64,000 bases of DNA from Bacteroidota bacterium (GTDB lineage: Bacteria; Bacteroidota; Bacteroidia; Chitinophagales; Chitinophagaceae): positions 62,001-126,000 of the forward strand of contig CANHGW010000003.1 in assembly GCA_947460175.1 (NCBI GenBank), given 5' to 3'. The notes under the pieces are model-generated. The model saw only the letters and a list, made by a program, of their open reading frames with translations. It ran no database searches and was not told where the DNA came from. Below are positions 35,755 through 43,260 of the stretch, in pieces. The position numbers and the translations under genes are program-made. The stretch's first letter is position 1. Each line of letters begins with the position of its first letter.

Positions 35755-36615
35755 ATGAAACGAATCATCAACATCCTTTTGCTGAGTATAATCACCGGAC
35801 AAGTATTTGCGCAAAATGAAGGCCGAATAGGTTTCTTTACAGGAGTAAATAAAACCATACTTAGCAATGCAAAAGATGCTGCCTTTGGAGACTATGTACC
35901 TACCTACAAACCTACTATTGGAGTAGATGCTGGCTATCATTTTACTTTATTTAAAACATTGCCTATGGGTATTAGTGTCCAATTGGCTGCTAATCGTTTA
36001 GGTCAAAATTATTATGGCAAGTACCAAGATAGCACTGAATATTATGCCTATAGTCGGTTGAATTATATCAGACCAGGACTTGCTATTCATTTTGGCTCAA
36101 ACCCACGTAGGCTCGTTGCTTTTACATTTGCAGGTGGTGCTACTTATGGCTTACTTACTGGCTATCAAGAGCGTTACGAATTGATTCGTTACAATAACGA
36201 CCGTTTTGTTTTTGATATTAAAAACAATGATGTTGAATGGTATGACACTGTAAAAACGAAAGGTACATTAACTGCACCTCTGTATAACAAAACTGATTTA
36301 ACTGTTTTCGGATCATTGGGTATCGATGTAATGTTAACAAGAAACTTAGTTTTCGGTATAAGTGGTCGATTTGATTATGGCTTAAGCCAAGTAGAAAATC
36401 GAAATAAAATGAATATTAATTTCGAGACAAACCCACCTTCTACGATTCCTTTCCAGCCTTATAATATGAATATCAAATATCGTGGACCAGTAGATGTAAA
36501 TGCAAAACGCGATCCTACATCAAATACGTTCTATGGCATTTATCTTTCATTGAAATACCGAATATACAATCGCGAGAAAATCGAATTTTGGTATAAAGAA
36601 CATAAATGGGATTAA
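35755..36615 (+). CDS. Outer-membrane beta-barrel protein
   Basis: 286 residues. Signal peptide ends FAQ (about 20). Strands such as GRIGFFTGVNKTIL, VDAGYHFTLFKTLPMGISVQLAANRLG, RLVAFTFAGGATYGLLTGY and VFGISGRFDYGLSQVENR show barrel periodicity; the last strand is GIYLSLKYRIY. Same general architecture as the upstream protein but little residue identity. Function unknown; likely co-transcribed with it. Confidence 0.78.
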   Translation: MKRIINILLLSIITGQVFAQNEGRIGFFTGVNKTILSNAKDAAFGDYVPTYKPTIGVDAGYHFTLFKTLPMGISVQLAANRLGQNYYGKYQDSTEYYAYSRLNYIRPGLAIHFGSNPRRLVAFTFAGGATYGLLTGYQERYELIRYNNDRFVFDIKNNDVEWYDTVKTKGTLTAPLYNKTDLTVFGSLGIDVMLTRNLVFGISGRFDYGLSQVENRNKMNINFETNPPSTIPFQPYNMNIKYRGPVDVNAKRDPTSNTFYGIYLSLKYRIYNREKIEFWYKEHKWD

Positions 36616-36650
36616 TCCATTTAAAAGTTTAATTTATTTATTTCAACTTT

Positions 36651-36953
36651 ATGAATACACCCAATCGATTTGAAGATCGAGATGTAAAGAATTTTCTATT
36701 AGTAGGCAAGCTAGAAGGCTACAGTTATTTAATTCTTCTTTTTATAGCGATGCCTTTGAAATACTTTTTCGACTTACCACAAGCAGTTCGTGTTACTGGC
36801 ATGTTGCATGGTGTTTTATTTGTAGGCTTTATATTTACTATAGTAGTGTTGTTTAGTAAGAAAGCATTTGGCTTTAAACAAAGTATGTTGGCTTTTCTCC
36901 TTTCATTAGTTCCTTTTGGTACATTTTATTTGAAAAGATTGTTTAATCAATAG
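36651..36953 (+). CDS. DUF3817 family membrane protein
   Basis: 100 residues. The family pattern LLVGKLEGYSYLILLFIAMPLKYFFDLPQAVRVTGMLHGVLFVGF (about 16-60) with the conserved Glu-Gly and His-Gly is clear; three membrane helices near 22-42, 52-72 and 80-96. No known function. It follows the barrel gene after 35 bases. Confidence 0.85.
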   Translation: MNTPNRFEDRDVKNFLLVGKLEGYSYLILLFIAMPLKYFFDLPQAVRVTGMLHGVLFVGFIFTIVVLFSKKAFGFKQSMLAFLLSLVPFGTFYLKRLFNQ

Positions 36954-37122
36954 AAGACCTTAAAAACTACTTTTTTTTCATTCCAGTTAATTGGTAATGA
37001 CTTGATAAATTTTTTTGAAATTACTTTATTGCTTTTGCTTTCTTTTTTTTTATTCAGTAAAAACTTAAAAGAAAGTCTTCGTCACTTTATTCAATAATCG
37101 AATCAATGTCTTTTCATTTTTA

Positions 37123-37138
37123 TTCGTATATTTGCGAA
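37123..37138. promoter_or_regulatory. ArsR-type operator 1 (in the arsR promoter)
   Basis: TTCGTA-TATT-TGCGAA, a 16-bp inverted repeat with 5 of 6 arm positions matching. It overlaps the TATATTTG box of arsR, so bound repressor would block RNA polymerase. Same element as at 37487 and 37514. Confidence 0.7.
37127..37134 (+). promoter_or_regulatory. -7 box TATATTTG of arsR
   Basis: TAnnTTTG match ending 9 bases before the ATG at 37144; buried in operator 1. Confidence 0.7.
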
Positions 37139-37143
37139 CTACT

Positions 37144-37470
37144 ATGACTAAGTCAGACTATTTCAGTTCCGAACAAGAACAATTGGCTCGTTTTGCAAAA
37201 GCAATGGCACATCCTGTACGTATTACCATTTTGCAATTATTGAGTTCGAAAGCATGTTGCTATCATGGTGATATGGCTGAAGAATTGCCTATAGCTAAAT
37301 CAACCTTATCTCAGCATCTCAATGAACTCAAAGATGCAGGACTGATTCAAGGTAATATTACACCGCCCACAGTAAAGTATTGTATCAACAAAGAAAATTG
37401 GGCAAAGGCTAAAGAATTATTCGTAAGAATGTTTGACGAAGTGGCCTTGGAGGAAGATTGCAAAAAGTAA
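37144..37470 (+). CDS. arsR: ArsR family winged-helix repressor
   Basis: 108 residues from the ATG at 37144; the longer frame from 37132 starts inside the promoter and is rejected. Fold landmarks are ARFAKAMAHPVRITILQLL near 15-33, AEELPIAKSTLSQHLNELKDAGLIQG (recognition helix, about 45-70) and a wing with PPTVKYCIN. Cysteines include a KACCYH pair at the end of helix 2 region (about residues 37-38) and a Cys near the wing, possible metalloid ligands rather than the classic CVC motif in helix alpha3. It heads an arsenic island and probably represses it through the TTCGTA-N4-TRCGAA operators. Confidence 0.9.
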   Translation: MTKSDYFSSEQEQLARFAKAMAHPVRITILQLLSSKACCYHGDMAEELPIAKSTLSQHLNELKDAGLIQGNITPPTVKYCINKENWAKAKELFVRMFDEVALEEDCKK

Positions 37471-37486
37471 TTCAATAAAAATACTA

Positions 37487-37502
37487 TTCGTAATAATACG
37501 AA
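37487..37502. promoter_or_regulatory. ArsR-type operator 2 (perfect)
   Basis: TTCGTA-ATAA-TACGAA with perfect 6-base arms, extended to 8 bases (TATTCGTA / TACGAATA, 37485-37504). It lies in the 87-base gap between arsR and trx, 27 bases upstream of operator 3. Confidence 0.75.
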
Positions 37503-37513
37503 TACAATTTCTA

Positions 37514-37529
37514 TTCGTACATTTGCGAA
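37514..37529. promoter_or_regulatory. ArsR-type operator 3 (in the trx promoter)
   Basis: TTCGTA-CATT-TGCGAA, overlapping the TACATTTG box of the thioredoxin gene, as operator 1 overlaps that of arsR. Confidence 0.72.
37518..37525 (+). promoter_or_regulatory. -7 box TACATTTG of the trx-acr3 operon
   Basis: TAnnTTTG match, 32 bases before the thioredoxin-like ATG; gives the island a second regulated promoter. Confidence 0.68.
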
Positions 37530-37557
37530 CAATTAAGTTTACAGTTAAATTTACATT

Positions 37558-37803
37558 ATGATAGAAATAAAAGTACTCGGCACAGGTTGCGCAAAATGCA
37601 AATCAACCTACAATAATGCCCTCGAAGCGGTTAGACAACTAGCCATTGAAGCCAACATAGTAAAAATTGAAGACATCGAAGAAATAATGAAATACAATGT
37701 ATTGACTACGCCTGTCTTGATGATCAACGAAGAAATAAAAATTAAAGGAAGAGTAGCTGATGTGAATGAAATCAAGCAACTATTGTCAAATATAAATTCC
37801 TAA
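37558..37803 (+). CDS. Small redox-active thioredoxin-like protein (TM0996/MTH895 type)
   Basis: 81 residues. The pattern MIEIKVLGTGCAKCKSTYNN with CxxC at residues 11-14, and TTPVLMINEEIKIKGRV near 50-66 with the cis-Pro, is that of the small glutaredoxin-like disulfide proteins found beside DUF318/ArsP permeases and ArsR. It probably supplies electrons or receives metalloid in the island. Directly follows arsR and its second promoter. Confidence 0.88.
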   Translation: MIEIKVLGTGCAKCKSTYNNALEAVRQLAIEANIVKIEDIEEIMKYNVLTTPVLMINEEIKIKGRVADVNEIKQLLSNINS

Positions 37804-37841
37804 ACCCCTATTCGTAATTTGTAATTCATCATTGAATAAAC

Positions 37842-38879
37842 ATGCAACCGAAATTAAAATTTTTAGATCGATATCTTACCCTTTGGATTTTTTTAGCCAT
37901 GGCAATAGGCGTTGCCATTGGATATTTCATACCAGAAACACCAGAATTTATAAATTCGTTTAATCGTGGGACTACCAATATTCCATTGGCAATAGGTTTG
38001 ATCTTGATGATGTATCCTCCTCTCACTAAAGTAGATTTCAAAAAGGTGCCACAAATGTTTAACCAACCCAAACTACTTGGCGCTTCCTTTTTTATTACTT
38101 GGATTGTGGGACCATTCTTAATGTTTTCGTTGGCTACAATTTTTCTAAAAGATTATCCCGATTACATGACAGGTCTCATCATTATTGGTTTAGCACCATG
38201 TATAGCGATGGTCATTGTATGGAACGAATTAGCCGGTGGAAATCGTGAACTCACTGCGGGACTAGTTGGAATAAATAGTGTTTTGCAAGTATTGTTTTTC
38301 AGTGCTTATGCTTATTTTTATTTAGAAATAATGTTGCCATTATTTGGCATTGAGGCATTGCCCATTGATATTGAATTTATGCAAATATTAGAGACCGTAT
38401 TTTTGTATCTGGGTATTCCGTTTATACTTGCCATGATTAGCCGAACACTCCTTATTAATCAAAAAGGCGAGGTATGGTTCAATACAAAATTTATCCCTAA
38501 AATATCCCCTATCACATTAATTGCTTTGCTATTTACAATTGTGGTTATGTTTAGCCTAAAAGGTAGCATGATGGTGCAGTTGCCATTGGATGTATTACGC
38601 ATTGCTTTACCATTAAGTATTTTCTTTGCGATTATGTTTTTTCTAATGTTTTTTGTTAGTAAAAAAATCGGTGCTAACTATAGAGATACTGTAGCATTAT
38701 CATTTACAGCCAGTGGAAATAATTTCGAGTTGGCTATAGCTGTTGCAATAAGTGTATTTGGCATTAATAGCGGGCAAGCATTTGCAGGTGTTATAGGACC
38801 ATTGGTAGAAGTACCTGCATTAATCTTATTGGTCAAAGCAAGCTATTTTTTAAAAGGAAAATACTTTACTACAAATTAA
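37842..38879 (+). CDS. acr3: Arsenite efflux transporter Acr3
   Basis: 345 residues, ten predicted membrane helices. Family landmarks are FLDRYLTLWIFLAMAIGVAIGYF (about 6-28), the GLAPCIAMVIVWNELAGGN region near 125-143 with the essential Cys, and the FTASGNNFELAIAVAISVFG motif near 288-307 with FE. Acr3 exports arsenite (and antimonite) using the proton-motive force. Length and ends are normal, so it is probably functional in spite of the broken genes further on. Confidence 0.95.
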   Translation: MQPKLKFLDRYLTLWIFLAMAIGVAIGYFIPETPEFINSFNRGTTNIPLAIGLILMMYPPLTKVDFKKVPQMFNQPKLLGASFFITWIVGPFLMFSLATIFLKDYPDYMTGLIIIGLAPCIAMVIVWNELAGGNRELTAGLVGINSVLQVLFFSAYAYFYLEIMLPLFGIEALPIDIEFMQILETVFLYLGIPFILAMISRTLLINQKGEVWFNTKFIPKISPITLIALLFTIVVMFSLKGSMMVQLPLDVLRIALPLSIFFAIMFFLMFFVSKKIGANYRDTVALSFTASGNNFELAIAVAISVFGINSGQAFAGVIGPLVEVPALILLVKASYFLKGKYFTTN

Positions 38880-38917
38880 ATTATACGCAATAAAAATTAC
38901 GAGTTTAAGTAAAAATT

Positions 38918-39526
38918 ATGAATCAAGAAATTAATAATATCATATCAAATTTCAATGAAAACAATATTTCTACTGATCGTAAAAATGTTTTACTACCATT
39001 GGTAAATTATATACAAACTAAAAAAAATAATAACGAAATCATTCGTTTGAACTTCATTTGCACACACAATTCGCGTAGAAGTCACTTGTCGCAAATATGG
39101 GCTCAAACCTTGGCTTATCATTTTAATATAAGAAATACTTATTGTTATTCCGGTGGTACTGAAGCAACTGCTATGTATCCTAAAGTAGCAGAAACATTGA
39201 TTAAGCAAGGGTTTCAAATAAAAGCACTTTCAGAAAACGACAATCCTGTTTATGCTGTAAAATTTGCAGCGAACGAACATGCAGTCATTTGTTTTTCAAA
39301 AGTGTATAGCAATGATTTTAATCCAAAAAATAATTTTGGTGCTATCATGACTTGCAATAATGCAGATGAAGGTTGTCCTTTGGTGATTGGCGCAGAAGCA
39401 CGATTTCCAATCAAATATGATGATCCAAAAACATTTGATGGAACCGATTTACTGTCAGCCAAATATGCAGAACGTAGCTTAGAAATAGCACAAGAAATGT
39501 GGTGGGTAATGCGATCAATTATTTAA
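38918..39526 (+). CDS. arsC: Arsenate reductase-like low-molecular-weight phosphatase
   Basis: 202 residues. The P-loop CTHNSRRS (C-x5-R, near residue 46) follows IIRLNFICTHNSRRSHLSQIWAQ. LMW phosphatase-type ArsC proteins reduce arsenate to arsenite with thioredoxin or low-molecular thiols; this ~200-residue Bacteroidota form is longer than the 130-140-residue classic enzyme. AEARFPIKYDDPKTFDGTD near 165 contains the Asp-Pro loop. Sits between acr3 and the permease, as expected for an ars operon. Phosphatase rather than reductase activity cannot be excluded. Confidence 0.88.
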   Translation: MNQEINNIISNFNENNISTDRKNVLLPLVNYIQTKKNNNEIIRLNFICTHNSRRSHLSQIWAQTLAYHFNIRNTYCYSGGTEATAMYPKVAETLIKQGFQIKALSENDNPVYAVKFAANEHAVICFSKVYSNDFNPKNNFGAIMTCNNADEGCPLVIGAEARFPIKYDDPKTFDGTDLLSAKYAERSLEIAQEMWWVMRSII

Positions 39527-39529
39527 ATT

Positions 39530-40507
39530 ATGTTTACTTGGGCTCAATATTTTGCCGACTGGATAGTATATCAATTATTGGGCCTGTCCAAAGAAAATCA
39601 TCTTGCAGCAGCGTTAAACTTTTTCATTTTTGATACCATAAAAATATTCATTCTTTTATTTTTCATCACCATTCTTATGGGCATTATCAACTCCTATTTC
39701 CCGATTGATAAAGTTCGTTATGCATTGCAAAAAAGAAAATGGTATGGCTTAGATTATTTCTTTGCCTCATTTTTCGGTACAGTAACACCATTTTGTTCAT
39801 GCTCATCTGTGCCATTATTTATAGGCTTTGTACAAGGTGGCATACCACTGGGAGTTACATTAGCTTTTCTTATTTCTTCGCCTTTGGTCGATGCCGTTAC
39901 AGTGGCAATGTTTATGGGTATGTTTGGAATCAAAACAACATTAATATACATCATCAGTGGTATTATTTTATCGATGGTCGCTGGTGCTATTTTGGGAAAA
40001 ATGAAACTTGAAAATTTGCTAACACCTTGGGTTAAAAAAATAATTGAAAACAAACAACAATCAACAGATATTGTAGAACATGACCAAAGAAGCCTCATAG
40101 ATCGTTTTCCAGAACTATTTAAAGAAGCCATAAATATTGTGAAAGGTGTAGCAATTTATATACTCATTGGAGTAGCTATAGGCGGTTTAATGCATGGATT
40201 CATACCAACCAACTTTTTCGAACAATATATAAGCAAGGACAACCCATTTGCAGTACCTATCGCTGTCTTATTAGGCGTACCGATGTAAACAAACACGGCT
40301 GGTGTATTGCCTATCATGCAAGTTATGGTTCAAAAAGGTATACCTTTGGGTACAGCAATAGCCTTTTCTATGGCTGTAGTAGGACTTTCCATACCTGAAG
40401 CAATGCTTTTAAAAAAAGTTATGACTACTAAAATGTTAGCCTTGTTTTTCGGAGTGGTTACACTTTGTATTATTATTTCAGGATATATATTTAATTGGAT
40501 TTTATGA
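39530..40507 (+). pseudogene. ArsP-like permease (DUF318) interrupted by an in-frame TAA
   Basis: The frame 39530-40507 would encode 326 residues, but codon 253 (40286-40288) is TAA. Reading on in the same frame gives VPM-stop-TNTAGVLPIMQVMVQKGIP, the continuation of the family (elsewhere usually a Tyr before the [ST]N[TA]AG stretch), then MAVVGLSIPEAMLLKKVM. TAT or TAC to TAA is one base. Before the stop the protein is normal: membrane helices, and TPFCSCSSVPLF near residue 85, the Cys motif of ArsP-type organoarsenical permeases. Truncation removes the last two or more helices. It is in the middle of an otherwise intact ars operon. A sequencing error is possible. Confidence 0.85.
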
Positions 40508-40962
40508 AAACACAAACATAACAATTATTAGCACTTTGGATAGAAGCTCGCACACGATTTTCAAATCAAATGGAAACCCTAAAGGAAGTTGATTTAAAGA
40601 AGAAATTATTGCCATCACAAAATTCTGTTGGCTTTCTAATTCGTCATATTGGAGATGTAGAATTGTTATTTGCAAAAAATGTATTTGGCGCTACTGACAT
40701 ACATGTTACTGCAAGAACAGTTATTGAAAAACTAGATTCAGGGGAATGGACAAACTTGATTGAACTCAAAGAATATGTAAATTATTCTTTTGAATCTTTA
40801 AAAAATATAGTTGAAAAACAAACAGATATCGATTGGTCGACGGAAATCACAACAAAAGAATTTGGAACAAAAACAAAAGCAGAAGCCTTTGGTAGAATAG
40901 TATCACACACAGCCTATCATGCTGGACAATTAGCAATCATCAATAAATATGGAACAAATTAA
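40504..40962 (+). pseudogene. DinB-like protein with a premature TAA at codon 6
   Basis: The ATG at 40504 overlaps the permease stop in an ATGA junction, which strongly suggests it as the original start. Codon 6 (40519-40521) is TAA; the frame then continues to 40962 (QLLALWIEARTRFSNQMETLKE...), 153 codons in all. An internal ATG at 40570 could still give 130 residues but without the first helix. The rest has GFLIRHIGDVELLF and SHTAYHAGQLAII, His residues of a DinB/YfiT-type metal site. Relatives include bacillithiol transferases; bshA is in this genome. A role in arsenic detoxification is inference from position. Confidence 0.75.
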
Positions 40963-40963
40963 A

Positions 40964-41252
40964 ATGAATATAAAAGCTTATCACACAGAAGAAAAACCAT
41001 TGCAAACAAAAGTAATTTTTAATACCATTGAAGGGAAGATAATTTCTTTACAAATGGAAAAAGATAGCATTTTAAAAGAACACATTTCAAATGTACCTGC
41101 TTTGCTAATATGTATCAATGGAGAAGTAGTTTTTGAAAATGAAAAAAAATCAAAAAGAAACTTTGCATAAAGGTGATTGCATAAACATTGAAGCCAATGT
41201 AAAACATTGGCTTGTTGCAATTGAAAATAGCAACTTAATTTTAATCAAATAA
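40964..41252 (+). pseudogene. Small cupin protein frameshifted at an A8 tract
   Basis: The frame opens at 40964 (MNIKAYHTEEKPLQTKVIF) and ends early at 41170. At the A8 tract 41142-41149 removing one A gives FENEKNQKETLHKGDCINIEANVKHWLVAIENSNLILIK and a natural stop at 41250-41252. The restored protein, about 95 residues, has a cupin pattern: ALLICINGEVVFE, HKGDCINIEANVKHWLVA with the His residues of the barrel. The total length (289 bases) is exactly one more than a multiple of three. The lesion may be real, a slippage site, or a homopolymer sequencing error. Confidence 0.75.
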
Positions 41253-41263
41253 ATATTCTAAAA

Positions 41264-42094
41264 ATGAACAAACTAATTTTTTCAATTGCAACATTAGCTA
41301 TTATGATAATAGCATCATGCAACAATTCGAATTTTACTAGTTCGAAACAAACTTTAACAACCAAAGAAGTTTCTGACATGCTCAAAGACAATGTAATGTT
41401 GTTAGACGTTAGAAATGCCAACGAAATAGCCGAACAGGCTTATGATGTTAAAAAAATAATGACGATTCCACTCGATAGTATTGAAGCCAACATGAGCTCG
41501 ATACCAAAAGACAAACAAGTTGTTATAGTGTGTCAATCAGGTAGTAGAAGTGGTCATGCTTACGAACTATTAAAGAAAAATGGCTTTACAAACATTTCCA
41601 ATATGGAAGGCGGCATGAACGCATGGAGCGAAGCTGGCTTGCCTACCAAAGGCAATAATACATCAGCGAATGGCGACAAGAAAGCGTGTTGTGCAGATCC
41701 AACTAGTAAAGATTGTAATCCCGAAGGTACATGCAAAACTGATTCAAAAGCAGTTATAAACAACGCCGATAAAGTATATGTTTATGCATTTCATGGTACA
41801 AACCAATGTACGACTTGTAAAAACATGAAAGCTAATACCAAGGAAACCTTAGATACTTATTTTTCAGAAGAATTAAAAACAGGAAAAATTGTATTTCAAA
41901 TCATAGATGTAGATGATGTAAAAAACGAAAAATTAGCTAAGAAATTTGAAGCTACAGGAACAGCGTTGATGATACAGCAAATTAAAAATGATAAAGAAAA
42001 AATCGTAGACTTAAGCGAAATGGCATTTGAAAAAGCCAATAACAAAGACTTGTTCATAGCAGATTTAAAAAGTAAAATTAACGAACTAAAATAA
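41264..42094 (+). CDS. Lipoprotein fusing a rhodanese domain to an ArsF-type thioredoxin-like domain
   Basis: 276 residues. A lipobox (IIASC, Cys19) predicts a lipoprotein. Residues 30-128 are a rhodanese domain with active-site loop CQSGSRS (Cys90) and LLDVRNANE near 46. A linker with four cysteines (142, 143, 151, 157) follows. Residues 170-276 are a thioredoxin-like domain with FHGTNQCTTCKNM (Cys182/185), the signature of proteins called ArsF in arsEFG operons (nitrophenyl-arsenical reduction). The next gene is ArsG-type, so the pairing supports this. The fused rhodanese and Cys-rich linker are unusual. Confidence 0.85.
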   Translation: MNKLIFSIATLAIMIIASCNNSNFTSSKQTLTTKEVSDMLKDNVMLLDVRNANEIAEQAYDVKKIMTIPLDSIEANMSSIPKDKQVVIVCQSGSRSGHAYELLKKNGFTNISNMEGGMNAWSEAGLPTKGNNTSANGDKKACCADPTSKDCNPEGTCKTDSKAVINNADKVYVYAFHGTNQCTTCKNMKANTKETLDTYFSEELKTGKIVFQIIDVDDVKNEKLAKKFEATGTALMIQQIKNDKEKIVDLSEMAFEKANNKDLFIADLKSKINELK

Positions 42095-42139
42095 GACCTA
42101 ATTAAACTTTTAACTTCATAATTTATAACCAAGTAAGGC

Positions 42140-42844
42140 ATGAACGAAATCCTATATCAATGGTTGCACAATAGCAATGTACCTTTTATTTCAGCTTTGT
42201 TATTAGGATTATTAACCGCTATCGCACCTTGTCCATTGGCTACCAATATTACTGCAACAGCATACATTGCTAAAACTATTGACAGTAAAAAGAAAATCTT
42301 ACTGAGCGGCCTGTTGTATACAATGGGTAGAATGTTTTCGTATACGGTAATTGCATCTATTATATATTTTGGTGCAAGTAAATTTCAAGTAGCTAAACTA
42401 TTCCAAGGTAGTGGCGAAAAATACTTGGGATTTCTGATGGTAATCTTAGGTCTGATTATGTTAGATGTCATTAAACTTAATTTTATAAAAGGCGGCAATT
42501 TAACAGAAAAATTATCTGAAAAATTTAAAGACAAAGGACTTCTGGGTTCATTCCTTTTAGGTGCATTATTTGCAATGGCATTTTGCCCTTATAGTGGTGC
42601 ATTATTCTTTGGCATGTTGATGCCCATGACAATCAAATCAGGCTTGCATTTGCCTATCGCCTATTCGATAGGCACTGGCTTACCAGTTATCTTATTTGCG
42701 TTTGTGATTGCATACAGTATTCAAAAGTTAGGACTATATTTTAAAGCCATTACTAAAATTGAAAAAGTAATGCGTATAGTCGCCGGCGTAGTATTTATTT
42801 TGACTGGCTTGTACTATATCAATATTTATTTCAAATTGATTTAA
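42140..42844 (+). CDS. arsG: ArsG-type permease (DsbD-like membrane protein)
   Basis: 234 residues, six predicted membrane helices. IAPCPLATNITATAYIAK near residue 28-45 and ALFAMAFCPYSGALFFGMLMP near 145-165 hold the paired cysteines (APCP, FCPYS) of the CcdA/DsbD transmembrane fold. The family called ArsG exports aminobenzyl-type arsenicals and follows ArsF genes; here it follows the rhodanese-ArsF fusion by 45 bases. A DsbD-like electron-transfer role feeding the lipoprotein is an equally good reading. Last gene of the island. Confidence 0.83.
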   Translation: MNEILYQWLHNSNVPFISALLLGLLTAIAPCPLATNITATAYIAKTIDSKKKILLSGLLYTMGRMFSYTVIASIIYFGASKFQVAKLFQGSGEKYLGFLMVILGLIMLDVIKLNFIKGGNLTEKLSEKFKDKGLLGSFLLGALFAMAFCPYSGALFFGMLMPMTIKSGLHLPIAYSIGTGLPVILFAFVIAYSIQKLGLYFKAITKIEKVMRIVAGVVFILTGLYYINIYFKLI

Positions 42845-43260
42845 TCCCCAATTCATTTTATAAGTTAAACAAACTATTTAAAAGCATATGACTATTTATG
42901 AGTTTGTCCCATGACTTTAAATTTCAACTTAAGCAACCTTAACAATAAGTAATTACTCTGTTACATTTATACATACGTTGGAGATTTAATCTTTGAAGTT
43001 ATGTGTTGATTTCATTCTCGCCACAGATATCATAAAACATCACAATTAATTTGTTTTGTACATTTTCATATTGTTATTCATCATTCGTCATTTAATAATT
43101 ATAATGAATATCGCTAGCGTCAATTAGACAAACAGCATTACAAATGTAAAGAATCATTTCAGTTATTTATAAAACATTATTAAAAAAGTAAACAACACCG
43201 AAATGTATAAAAAAAGGCCGCTTTACAGCAGCCTCCTTTGTTATATACAGAATGAAAAGA
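42845..43260. other. Intergenic between convergent arsG and the T9SS gene
   Basis: About 415 bases, AT-rich. The only element I can support is the minus-strand terminator at 43205-43239. No arsG terminator with a clear stem was found, and no reading frame. Confidence 0.6.
43205..43239 (-). terminator. Rho-independent terminator after the T9SS gene
   Basis: Minus-strand stem AAAGGAGGCTGC / GCGGCCTTT with a short loop, then seven T. It lies 21 bases after the stop. Confidence 0.82.

Noticed and set aside
39530-41252. TAA might be recoded as an amino acid
   Set aside because: Many intact genes in the window end in TAA with a following intergenic gap, and the broken codons occur only in this patch and in the pseudogene at 60635.
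42845-43260. Hidden RNA gene in the arsG-T9SS gap
   Set aside because: No tRNA-like cloverleaf, conserved stem or GC-rich island was seen apart from the terminator.
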